NCBI GenBank assembly: GCA_018223365.1
Contig: JAGTTP010000002.1
Span: 637,501-701,500 of the forward strand
Direction of reading: 5' to 3'
Source: Clostridiaceae bacterium Marseille-Q4145
GTDB taxonomy: Bacteria > Bacillota > Clostridia > Lachnospirales > Lachnospiraceae
Length of the DNA stretch: 64,000 nucleotides
Shown here piece after piece: positions 50,201-57,528 of the stretch. The notes beneath the pieces are model-generated. The model made no database searches and had not been told where the DNA came from. It was given only the letters and a program-made list of their open reading frames with translations. How positions within the stretch are numbered: the first letter of the stretch is position 1; each line of letters opens with the position of its first letter. The position numbers were made by a program, and so were the translations under genes.

Positions 50201-50372
50201 CCGAAATCACAATGCCCTTTACCCGCCGTTCGTCGCAGGAAACAATCAAAAAGCTGCCCGCCACCCCACGGCCGTCCTGAATCTCCAGCTTCAGCATTTC
50301 CGGCTCGATCCGAAGGCTTGCCTGCTCATAGGTAAATATTCCATTGGAAAAGTCTATGATTTTGTCTTTCAT
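47283..50372 (-). CDS. Large protein of unknown function with beta domain and helical repeats (DUF5717-like)
   Basis: A 1029-residue protein without signal peptide or membrane helices. Residues 1-125 look like a beta-sandwich (ASLRIEPEMLKLEIQDG, GSFLIVSCDERRVKGIVISE). After a charged linker to about 165, the rest is mostly helical and repeat-like (ALQRYRTLVDQLRKENP; LQKLYQKQPENWILVLMLLE; LEILILLERDEEAWKLLQKTG), with a beta insertion near 560-600. From memory it resembles DUF5717, found in Lachnospiraceae beside DUF5716. It is the first gene of the three-gene cluster and is divergent from a PLP enzyme gene. No enzyme motif was found. Confidence 0.78.
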   Translation of the reverse strand: MKDKIIDFSNGIFTYEQASLRIEPEMLKLEIQDGRGVAGSFLIVSCDERRVKGIVISEIPGFHLKKTSFFGRAARMEYEYQPKWIREGETREEKLFVESDAGEYEIPVVITAAVKEIQQQEEEPLPEERASAEVKQELKKGPGRSEDWKRRRSRQKIMAAFLMELERERRGDSSVKKALQRYRTLVDQLRKENPEDPVGPLMDAWVMFREGRKEEAGWILRKYEKTRLYQQKQVTVRAVFFYVNSYVGGNCLPQLQKLYQKQPENWILVLMLLEKDPKLQQDSRMAYKLLERQFRRGVRNRLLYQCAWELLKKDMALFTGLDAFALQTFAWASAHGFLTSETAMAAASQAAGVKHWSFLTARLLKACYQTVPCRETVGAVCAIYIRGHRTDEDAFVWYYKGVELDAKITNLYEYFMYALPDSYVELLPRQIILYFDYHNTLSGKQKTAFYTNLLRHGGMEGADMEHHRWKLQEFLLAQLKERRLNEQLAWLYEKCLAVETLEGEQLDALTDLLFLRKLTCKDRRIRQVEVRYEQLEQVFIVPLSGGSACIPIYTPGAEITLLDEQGRRYRKTVPYDLKRLLISPAFLQVCIQQRKEHPGLNLYLLEGKGDHRLHSETVETARKLLKSGKLTRDYERKLKLELLQYERKHRRLEKIEEELLIPDGEYLNREEQGTYLEILILLERDEEAWKLLQKTGCRTADPAILLRLLLRLLEQKKISHDDLRPWAWEVFRKGKYTDRILALLAEQGLADTRSLLELWRACRKFDLYFQELEEQLTAQALYTERHVQEVFPVLQDMDERGTDPVMVSAWLNYLSWLDFVKEEPVPEGLFESLEQHMIWDDPLARVATLSYLRQLSVLLLLTDTQKRLAGRLLSQQWLERRRFAFLAKLLPYAEHMDGMNDCMTVEYRCHPEHRVILHYVLEYHGKKSFDYVTEQLYPVCGGVFTRTFTLFYGERLTWFFTEECLDGTEKSTVCKTYENREEHLTGDGRYERLCRMQKACDYRQERPLQRMMREYEALSAIAQEQFQRR

Positions 50373-50398
50373 ATGAACCCCGTTGCATTTTCTCTAAT

Positions 50399-50427
50399 TT
50401 TGATTATAATCAGTACTATCAATATTA
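50399..50427 (+). promoter_or_regulatory. Promoter of the CobD-like gene
   Basis: TTGATT (50399-50404) and TATTAT (50422-50427), spacing 17. The spacer contains GATTATAATC, a palindrome that also offers TATAAT to the minus strand for the divergent 1029-residue gene. Confidence 0.55.
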
Positions 50428-50479
50428 TATCACCACTGGTTTGCTCTACGCAACCGCAGGACAGAAGACTGAGGTAGAA

Positions 50480-51604
50480 ATGAATACAAATACAGAACCT
50501 AAGATTGAGGGAAAAGAACACTTCCACGGAAGTGACTTAGAAAAGATTGAGAAATACTTTGGAATCCCGAAGGAACAGATTACCGGCTTTGGCGCCAATG
50601 TAAACCCCCTTGGTATTTCCAAAAAAATGAAGGATGGACTGGCTGCCCACATTGATGCAGTCACTACTTACCCAGATCCGGAATACACCGAGCTTCGCAG
50701 TCACATTGCCGGCTACACCGGATGCCGTCCGGAGCAGATTCTGGTGGGAAACGGATGCACAGAACTGATTTCCCTGTTTATTCAGATCAACCACCCGAAA
50801 AAGGCACTGATTGTCTCTCCTACGTATTCTGAGTATGAACGGGAGGTCCGCCTGAACGGAGGCGAAGTCCTCTACTACGCATTAAAAGAAGAAAATGAAT
50901 TCCAGCTGGACGTGGAAGATTTCTGCAACGCGCTGGCAGCAGAACAGGCCGATCTCTGCGTCATCTGCAATCCCAACAATCCTACGTCCACCGCATCCTC
51001 CCCGGAGGAGATGCGCCGGATTCTCGCCCGCTGCCAGGAACTTGGCATTTTCGTCATGATCGACGAAACCTATGCCGAATTTGCTCCTGACAATGAGAGT
51101 ATCAGTTCTGTAGGATTGTTGGAGGAATTTGATAACTTTGCCATTTTACGGGGTATTTCCAAATTCTTCGCCTCTCCTGGACTCCGGCTTGGCTATGCCA
51201 TGACCGCCAATCTTCCGCTGCTGGCTAAAATCATGGAGGAGAAAAATCCATGGACCATCAACAGCCTGGCAGAAATTGCAGGTTCCTATATGTTTCATGA
51301 CTGGGATTACATCGAAAAGACCCGGAACTTAATTTCCACGGAACGGGAACGCATTTACAACGAACTGAAAACATGGGATACCGTCAAGGTCTATAAACCC
51401 CATGCCAATTTCATTCTGGTCCGCATTTTAAAGGAGGGCGTGACTTCCTATGACGTCTTTGTCCACTGCATCAAAAAAGGACTGATGCTCCGGGACTGCT
51501 CCACTTTCCCCGGACTGGAGGACGAGACCTTCTTCCGCTTCTGCTTTATGATGCCGGAGAAAAATACCGAACTTCTGAACAGTTTAAAAGAGATTCTGGG
51601 TTAA
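50480..51604 (+). CDS. PLP-dependent class I/II aminotransferase, CobD/HisC-like
   Basis: About 374 residues from ATG 50480, with GAGGTAG upstream. FGANVNPLGISKKM near residue 35 and the early His-Gly (HFHGSDLEKIEKYFG) resemble threonine-phosphate decarboxylase CobD more than HisC. The PLP sites are present: VGNGCTELI, CNPNNPTST, IDETYAEF and Schiff-base lysine in RGISKFFASPGLRLGY. No cobalamin or histidine gene is nearby, so the substrate is open. It is flanked by its own promoter and terminator. Confidence 0.85.
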   Translation: MNTNTEPKIEGKEHFHGSDLEKIEKYFGIPKEQITGFGANVNPLGISKKMKDGLAAHIDAVTTYPDPEYTELRSHIAGYTGCRPEQILVGNGCTELISLFIQINHPKKALIVSPTYSEYEREVRLNGGEVLYYALKEENEFQLDVEDFCNALAAEQADLCVICNPNNPTSTASSPEEMRRILARCQELGIFVMIDETYAEFAPDNESISSVGLLEEFDNFAILRGISKFFASPGLRLGYAMTANLPLLAKIMEEKNPWTINSLAEIAGSYMFHDWDYIEKTRNLISTERERIYNELKTWDTVKVYKPHANFILVRILKEGVTSYDVFVHCIKKGLMLRDCSTFPGLEDETFFRFCFMMPEKNTELLNSLKEILG

Positions 51605-51626
51605 CCACGGAATCTCTTTCATTTTT
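51587..51626 (+). terminator. Terminator after the CobD-like gene
   Basis: AAAGAGATTC pairs with GAATCTCTTT across the stop codon, followed by TTCATTTTTT. Confidence 0.85.
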
Positions 51627-51635
51627 TCTCATTCG

Positions 51636-52619
51636 TTATGCAAAGTTTTCTTCATACACTTTGAAAAAGCTGTCTGTCTTCACATCCGTGTAATCTTCAA
51701 ACTTCACCTTTTCCCACAGATGCTTCTGATACTCTGACAAAGTATCCTCCATCAATCCATCGTAAATGCTCTGGAATCGTTCTGTTTTCTGCTGCTGCTC
51801 TACTTTTGCCTTATTAGCCTCAGATTCCTCCGGCAGATAGGTATTGAGACATTTCAGGATATAATATCCGTCATCCGCCGCAAACACGTCACTGATCTCA
51901 TCATTATCCAGATCAAACGCCACATCCTCGTATTCCTGGCTTTCATCTCCTCTCGCCACGGATACGGTCACCTTCGGCGCCTTGGAATAGGTGCCGGCCA
52001 GTGTCTCAAAATCTTCGCCCTGATCAAGTCTGCCTTTCAGTTCCTCCGCCAGTGACTGTTCCTGCACATAGATCTGATCTAACTGTATGACCCTGGATTC
52101 GTCATCACTGACCTCCACCGTCACATCTTCCGTGATCTTATCGTAAGCTTCCTGCGCCAGACAATAATCCTCATACATGCTTTTCACTGCATCCTCATCC
52201 ACACCCAGAAGCTTAATCTCCTCCTGGCTCAACGATGCAAAATACTCAGAAGCTGCTTTTTCCGCCTTCTGCTCATCCTCCTCGGAAAGCGCAATATCCC
52301 GTTCCTTTGCCAGATAAACCATACTCTTCATCTGCGCCAGCTGAGAAAGCACCTGACTTTTTAAATATTCTTCCAGTGTCGTATCTCCAAATGCATGATC
52401 CCACATCTCAATGCCATAGATATTTTCATACTGATTTTTCTGGTTATTGAGATAAACCAACGCCTCCGGCATGGCACAGGACACATTTCCAATGCGGAAC
52501 AGCTCGTTAGGCGCCAGACCGGTAGTCACCACGATCTTCGTATCGCCGCAGCCAGTCAAAGAACTGATCAAAAGTATTGCCATCAGTCCCATGCAGCCAA
52601 TTCTTCGTCTATTTTTCAT
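51636..52619 (-). CDS. PrsA/SurA-like peptidyl-prolyl isomerase lipoprotein
   Basis: A 327-residue lipoprotein with lipobox SLTGC near residue 23. A SurA-like N-terminal helical region (LSQLAQMKSMVYLAKERDIALS) surrounds a parvulin-like domain of roughly residues 175-265 (IQLDQIYVQEQSLAEELKGRL; GEDFETLAGTYSKAPK; DGYYILKCL). It probably helps fold secreted proteins outside the membrane. The parvulin domain is short and several active-site residues are not recognisable, so it may act as a chaperone only. AGGAGG precedes the ATG, and the gene overlaps the HAD gene by 11 bases. Confidence 0.82.
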   Translation of the reverse strand: MKNRRRIGCMGLMAILLISSLTGCGDTKIVVTTGLAPNELFRIGNVSCAMPEALVYLNNQKNQYENIYGIEMWDHAFGDTTLEEYLKSQVLSQLAQMKSMVYLAKERDIALSEEDEQKAEKAASEYFASLSQEEIKLLGVDEDAVKSMYEDYCLAQEAYDKITEDVTVEVSDDESRVIQLDQIYVQEQSLAEELKGRLDQGEDFETLAGTYSKAPKVTVSVARGDESQEYEDVAFDLDNDEISDVFAADDGYYILKCLNTYLPEESEANKAKVEQQQKTERFQSIYDGLMEDTLSEYQKHLWEKVKFEDYTDVKTDSFFKVYEENFA

Positions 52620-53415
52620 GGGCCACCTCCTGCAAAATATCTTTCAGCACCTGCAGCACACCATCTTCCTCATAGGATGCCACCTCATACCTGGCTGCCT
52701 GTTTCACTTCTGGTGCCGACAGAACCGAAGCATAACTTCTGTCCCCGCATGCCAGCATGGACATATCATTAAAATTATCACCGAAGACAACGGTCTCTTC
52801 CCTGTTTACGCCAAGCTCCCTCTGAAGCCATCTGACTGCATTTCCCTTGGTGGCCTCCGGATCGTTAATATCCACCCATTTTTCCCCGGAAATATTAATC
52901 GCAAACTTCTCTTTCCAATTTTCGGACATGCGCTCATAAACCCTTTTTACATCATCCAGGCAGTAAAGGCTTAACTTTACCCCTTCCTGCAGATACTCCT
53001 GCAGATTTTCCACAATACCTCCTGCTCCCTTATACTGCCCAAAAATCAGATTGGCAAATGCCTCATCCTTCTCATCCGTAAAAAATCCTTCTGCCGTGGA
53101 AAGCAGCGGATAACAATCGCCGCCCTCCAGAGCCTCCTGCAAATACCCTTTCAAATCTTCTGTATTCAGCCGGAGTTCATGACATGGCGTTCCATATTTC
53201 TGAATGCAGGAACCATTATCGGATAAATAGAAAATCCGGTTCCTCACTTCGTGAAATACCGCGTCAATGCTGCTGGAATGCCGTCCGCTTGCTGCTGCAA
53301 ATGCCACACCCTGATCCGCTAACTGCCGGATCACTTCCATATATTCCGGATTGATCTCTGTAGATCCTTCCTTCACTAAAGTTCCATCAATATCACTGAT
53401 AATCAGTCGAATCAT
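52609..53415 (-). CDS. Cof-type HAD-IIB phosphatase
   Basis: About 268 residues from ATG 53415 (MIRLIISDIDGTLV). Motif I SDIDGTL, motif II ASGRHSSSIDAV, a C2 cap domain (residues about 85-190) and motif IV VFGDNFNDMSMLACG are complete. Family members dephosphorylate sugar phosphates, FMN or pyridoxal phosphate; the substrate is not predictable. It is upstream of and coupled to the PrsA-like gene. Confidence 0.9.
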   Translation of the reverse strand: MIRLIISDIDGTLVKEGSTEINPEYMEVIRQLADQGVAFAAASGRHSSSIDAVFHEVRNRIFYLSDNGSCIQKYGTPCHELRLNTEDLKGYLQEALEGGDCYPLLSTAEGFFTDEKDEAFANLIFGQYKGAGGIVENLQEYLQEGVKLSLYCLDDVKRVYERMSENWKEKFAINISGEKWVDINDPEATKGNAVRWLQRELGVNREETVVFGDNFNDMSMLACGDRSYASVLSAPEVKQAARYEVASYEEDGVLQVLKDILQEVAHEK

Positions 53416-53584
53416 TTTCTGTCTTCCTTTGTATTTCATATTTCTATAGTGTAATCGAAATCAAATAAAAGCTCAACGGATATTTTCTTAAATTTCTTAA
53501 AATTTAATGATTTACCACTTTTATTGCAGGGGCATTTATATTAAAATAAATGAAATGAGGTCTAAAATGAAAGGAGCATTCCCT

Positions 53585-53869
53585 ATGAAAAAATTATGGA
53601 AAACCGTTGCATTTCTCGGAACCGCAGCTGCTTTTGCTGCCGCAGGTCTTTATCTCTTCCGCAGGTTCTTTGGAGCTGATGAAGAACTGGAAGACTTTGA
53701 AGATGATGACCTGTTCGATGAAACTGACGAGAACGAAGATGATATAAAGGCTTTTGAGGACGATTCTGAAATCTTTGAGGATGAGGCTCCGGTAAAAGCT
53801 GATGAAAAAGAGGAAGAACCGGAAGAAGAAAAAGCCCAGGAGAAAGCAGAAAACGCTCCGGAAGCTTAG
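53585..53869 (+). CDS. Small membrane-anchored acidic protein
   Basis: A 94-residue protein from ATG 53585 (MKKLWKTVAFLGTAAAFAAAG), with AAAGGAG 8 bases upstream. One N-terminal membrane helix of about 20 residues is followed by FRRFF and then by a tail of about 65 residues, over half Asp or Glu (DEELEDFEDDDLFDE). No family recognised. The tail is probably disordered and, by the positive-inside rule, could lie in the cytoplasm if the N-terminus is outside, or the reverse. It has a clear terminator. Confidence 0.75.
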   Translation: MKKLWKTVAFLGTAAAFAAAGLYLFRRFFGADEELEDFEDDDLFDETDENEDDIKAFEDDSEIFEDEAPVKADEKEEEPEEEKAQEKAENAPEA

Positions 53870-53889
53870 GTTTTGCCCATGAATGACGA

Positions 53890-53924
53890 AATCCCGACAT
53901 GCGGTGCATGCCGGGATTTTTGTC
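53890..53924. terminator. Terminator between convergent genes
   Basis: AATCCCG-A-CATGC pairs with GCATG-C-CGGGATT with one mismatch and loop GGT; TTTTTG follows on the plus strand, so it mainly ends the acidic-protein gene. Confidence 0.8.
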
Positions 53925-53938
53925 TATCCTGATTTTTT

Positions 53939-56900
53939 TTAAAAATCATTGTTATTAAATGCACTGGCATCAAAACCGGAAATCTGATTCCAATTATTCA
54001 GGCCAACGATACTTAAATATTTATTCATATAGGTCTCTGATTCCGAAGTATCCAGATACTTATACACCTGATAGGATTCTTTTGCCACATCATTTTTTGT
54101 GCGGAGTCCCAGTTTCAGTTTTCCTTCCTCCGGGGCATCCTGATAAGCACGGATAATATAACTGTCAATCCGGCTGTTCGCCATGGCAATATAGTATCCA
54201 TAGCCCAGAGCTGCCGCCTGATGCTGCTCCTGAGAAGTATTTCCGGCATTCGCGGAATAACCAAACTCACCCAGAATGACACGAATAGAGCCCGACGCTT
54301 TTCCATATCTGGATTCCAGCTGGGACAGATAATCTGTCAGCACATTGATATTCCGCATGGAAATATATTTGGAATTGCTGCTATCAGAGGTACTGCTGGT
54401 ATTATTCCAGAACTCTGCCTTTCCCAGCGGATCCGAATAGGGATGATAATTCACATTCCATTGCATATCCGGTGCCGTCTGGGCCATATAGGCTGCAAAC
54501 TGATCCAAAAATGATTTTCCGCTATGTCCGGCCACGGATGCAGTCCAGCAGTGATCTAGGGAAATAAAGACTCTGGAGCTGGTTGCCGTCCGTTTTACGC
54601 CTTTATACAGTAGCTGGAAAGCTTTTGCATAGTTCTCCACGCATTGATTCAAGGACATATTGCCGGAATAGTTCCATTCCTTGCAGCTGTTTACCTCATT
54701 TCCCAATGTCCAGTTACTGACACGGGTTTTGTACTGACCAAGCCACTCTCCCATATAGCGGAACAACGCCTCAAAGGTATCTTTTGCAGCTGCATCCTGC
54801 ATATTTAACGCATAGTACGGTGCTGCACCTTTTTTTCTGGCTGATGGATGAATCAGATAGGACAGCTCATCCTTCCAGCTCATAAGCAGAACCAGCGTTA
54901 CATTTCTCGCATGGTTTGCACCATAAGGGTTCTCTCCATTGCTTCCCCATCCATGAAGATAATAAATAGTATCTTTTAACGCAATCAAGTCGCCAAAATA
55001 ATAGGTCTTTCCCTTGTAAGTATAGGGAACATAACCAGATTTTTCAGTGGTACTGATTAAGTCTGCCATATCCACGTTCAGCAGCACATGCTGGACTCCC
55101 AGATCCTCCGTGTATGCGGAAGTACCCTGAATTCCTTTTTTAGAGGTAATCTTGTACTGTTCATAGTACCCCATATAATAATCATGGTCCGCAGGCACTT
55201 TGTTCTGTGAGTATACCGTATCTTCCGGTACGACGACTGGTTTTTCCGGTTCTGGTTCCGGTTCCCATCCGCTGTCATAATTATTGGCAAGGATATTCTG
55301 ATCGCTGGTCACACAGATATCCAACGTTTTTGTGCCTGTATAACTTCCTTTTCCGATAAGAAAAATCTGATACTCCCCTTCTGTCTTGATCCTGCTCAGC
55401 GTCTTTCCGGTCGCTTTGGAATAATATTTTATCGTATAGTCTTTTTTCAGGTTCAGCGCTGTACCGTCCATTGTCACACTGGCAGGCACCGGATTTACCT
55501 TTTTGGCATACTGCCATGCATACGGAATGGAAACTTTTGCCTTTTCCATGGATGCTTTACTCAATGTATAAGTCAGTTTTACAGAACCGGAGAAATTGCC
55601 CTTTCCTCTGACAGAAATACTATTTTTTCCTGCTTTCAGTTTTTTGGGATATTTAACTGTGTAATCAGTTCCTTCCTTACAAGTTTTTCCAGCATAGGTA
55701 ACAGTGACTCCCGGATAACTGGTGGCACCATTATAAACAGTAGAACTGGTATTTAAGCTCACACTGGCATCCTTCATCTTTGGCCCAGTAATCTTAAACT
55801 TAATGATCTGCATTCCTGTATAGTTTCCCTGACCGGTCACAATAATCTGTCCAGTACCTTTTGCAATGTTATTTGCATAAGACACCTGGTAATCTTTTCC
55901 TGCTATCAGCGTCATTTTATTATATGTCAAAGAAAAGGATGGTTTCAATTCTGCTCCCGTATAAAGGTTTTTTTTCTGCAATACTTTTCCTTTGACTTTT
56001 TTGGCTACCGTCTGGGGTGCAATGGTGAAATTCATCCGCAGTACTCCGGTGTGACCACTTCCGTTGACACCACGGATTACCAGGGTTGCTGTACCTGCAT
56101 TCACATTGTTCTCATAGGAAATGGTATAATCCTTTCCCTGTTTCAAGTTTTTTCCAGTGACCGTATCTTTTACCTTTACCTTTTGTGTCACTGCTTGTCC
56201 GGTATACGTTTTATTCTTTAGTCCTGTTACAGAGACATTCTGAAGAACTGGTTCCTGGGGAACCGCTTTTTTTGCCGAATATGTAGAAATTCCCAAATCT
56301 GCCGTGGCCGGTTCCTGACTCTCCGGTTCCGTCGTCTCCGGCTGCTCTTCTGCTTCCACCTGTGATGTCTCGTCCGACTTCTGGTCCTTGTCTGTCAGAT
56401 CTTCCACTACGACCGATTTTGTTTCCTGTATTTCCTCTAAGGTTGTTGCCGGATCTTCTGCCTCTTCTGCTTTTTCTTCCATCGGATCTACCAACTGCCA
56501 GATTCCCTCTTCATCACGAACTGCATTCTGGAAAATAAACTCCTCATCCTCCACGCTGACCATCAATACGCAGGGAATTTCTTCTTCCATACACTGTTTG
56601 CGATAGAGCCGCGCTGCCTCTTCCTGAGAAAGTGCCTCCTGCTCCTCAGTTTCCTCCTGCTCTTCGGATTCTTCTGATTTCCCAGCCTCTTCTTCTGTCA
56701 CCGTTTCTTCTTCTGCCTCCGGATCTTCTTTCTCCGGCAATGTCCAGAGAGCCAAAATATTCCACTCCGTCTCCCCGTCCTCTTTTACCGTTCCTTCGGA
56801 ATGAATCTTAAGGTTGCAGTTATCTTTCAGTTCTTCTACTGTCCACTCGGTCTCATCCAGCAAAAATGCATCGAAAGCTGCCTGCGCTGCTTTTTCTACT

Positions 56901-57457
56901 TCCTCTGCGGTGACATTTTCAAAAGTAAGCTCTTCCTGATCTTCCGCTGTCAAACTCTGATACAGTTCTGCAGCCAGTTCATCTTCCAGCTGATCTCCAT
57001 AATAGGTCGCATAGAAATCTGCGTTCTCTTCTGACTCGGTATCTTCCTCCTCTGCACTTTCTTCATCCAGTGCCTTTCCGATCTGCGGCTGCTCAAAGGA
57101 AAATTTTTCCTCCCATTCCGCTGCTTCTGTGAAAACCGGTTCCCAGGTATACTCTTCTGTGACGGTCTCCGGTTCTTTTTCTGTCTCCTCAGCCTGCACC
57201 AGAGGCACTTCTGTCTCCGCTTCGTCCTGCTCCGTATCCGGTGTTATCTCCTCCTGCACCGGCTCTGCTTCTGGTTCTTCCGATACCGGCTCCGTTTCCA
57301 GCGGTGTTTCCTCCTCAGGCACTTCTTTTTCAGCCGACTCCTGCTGAAGCGGCACATTCTCTACTGTCTGAGCCGCATAGACCATACCGGAATCTGTCAT
57401 TACCGCTGCTGTGGCTGTCAGCAGGGCCAGTGCTCTCATCCACATTTTTCTTTTCAT
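53939..57457 (-). CDS. Large secreted protein with Ig-like repeats and glycosidase-like C-terminal domain (DUF5722-like)
   Basis: A 1172-residue exported protein. A signal peptide (MWMRALALLTATAAVMTDSGMVYA) is followed by a Glu-rich linker to about residue 400. About four repeats of 75-80 residues follow (VTGLKNKTYTGQAVTQKVKV; DYTISYENNVNAGTATLVIRG), resembling bacterial Ig-like adhesion modules. The C-terminal 400 residues resemble DUF5722 and clan A glycosidases: NWTLGNEVNSC offers an acid/base Glu, VILGEFGYS a nucleophile Glu. No sortase motif or membrane anchor is seen at the end. Likely acts on an extracellular glycan; the substrate is unknown. Confidence 0.8.
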   Translation of the reverse strand: MKRKMWMRALALLTATAAVMTDSGMVYAAQTVENVPLQQESAEKEVPEEETPLETEPVSEEPEAEPVQEEITPDTEQDEAETEVPLVQAEETEKEPETVTEEYTWEPVFTEAAEWEEKFSFEQPQIGKALDEESAEEEDTESEENADFYATYYGDQLEDELAAELYQSLTAEDQEELTFENVTAEEVEKAAQAAFDAFLLDETEWTVEELKDNCNLKIHSEGTVKEDGETEWNILALWTLPEKEDPEAEEETVTEEEAGKSEESEEQEETEEQEALSQEEAARLYRKQCMEEEIPCVLMVSVEDEEFIFQNAVRDEEGIWQLVDPMEEKAEEAEDPATTLEEIQETKSVVVEDLTDKDQKSDETSQVEAEEQPETTEPESQEPATADLGISTYSAKKAVPQEPVLQNVSVTGLKNKTYTGQAVTQKVKVKDTVTGKNLKQGKDYTISYENNVNAGTATLVIRGVNGSGHTGVLRMNFTIAPQTVAKKVKGKVLQKKNLYTGAELKPSFSLTYNKMTLIAGKDYQVSYANNIAKGTGQIIVTGQGNYTGMQIIKFKITGPKMKDASVSLNTSSTVYNGATSYPGVTVTYAGKTCKEGTDYTVKYPKKLKAGKNSISVRGKGNFSGSVKLTYTLSKASMEKAKVSIPYAWQYAKKVNPVPASVTMDGTALNLKKDYTIKYYSKATGKTLSRIKTEGEYQIFLIGKGSYTGTKTLDICVTSDQNILANNYDSGWEPEPEPEKPVVVPEDTVYSQNKVPADHDYYMGYYEQYKITSKKGIQGTSAYTEDLGVQHVLLNVDMADLISTTEKSGYVPYTYKGKTYYFGDLIALKDTIYYLHGWGSNGENPYGANHARNVTLVLLMSWKDELSYLIHPSARKKGAAPYYALNMQDAAAKDTFEALFRYMGEWLGQYKTRVSNWTLGNEVNSCKEWNYSGNMSLNQCVENYAKAFQLLYKGVKRTATSSRVFISLDHCWTASVAGHSGKSFLDQFAAYMAQTAPDMQWNVNYHPYSDPLGKAEFWNNTSSTSDSSNSKYISMRNINVLTDYLSQLESRYGKASGSIRVILGEFGYSANAGNTSQEQHQAAALGYGYYIAMANSRIDSYIIRAYQDAPEEGKLKLGLRTKNDVAKESYQVYKYLDTSESETYMNKYLSIVGLNNWNQISGFDASAFNNNDF

Positions 57458-57481
57458 CTGTTGTTACTCCTCATTTTCCTC

Positions 57482-57514
57482 AAAAAGGGACCACTGCACC
57501 TGTGCAGTGATCCC
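57482..57514 (-). terminator. Terminator after glnS
   Basis: GGGATCACTGCAC pairs with GTGCAGTGGTCCC on the minus strand (one G-U pair), followed by TTTTT. Confidence 0.9.
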
Positions 57515-57528
57515 CCCTGTTATTCCAT

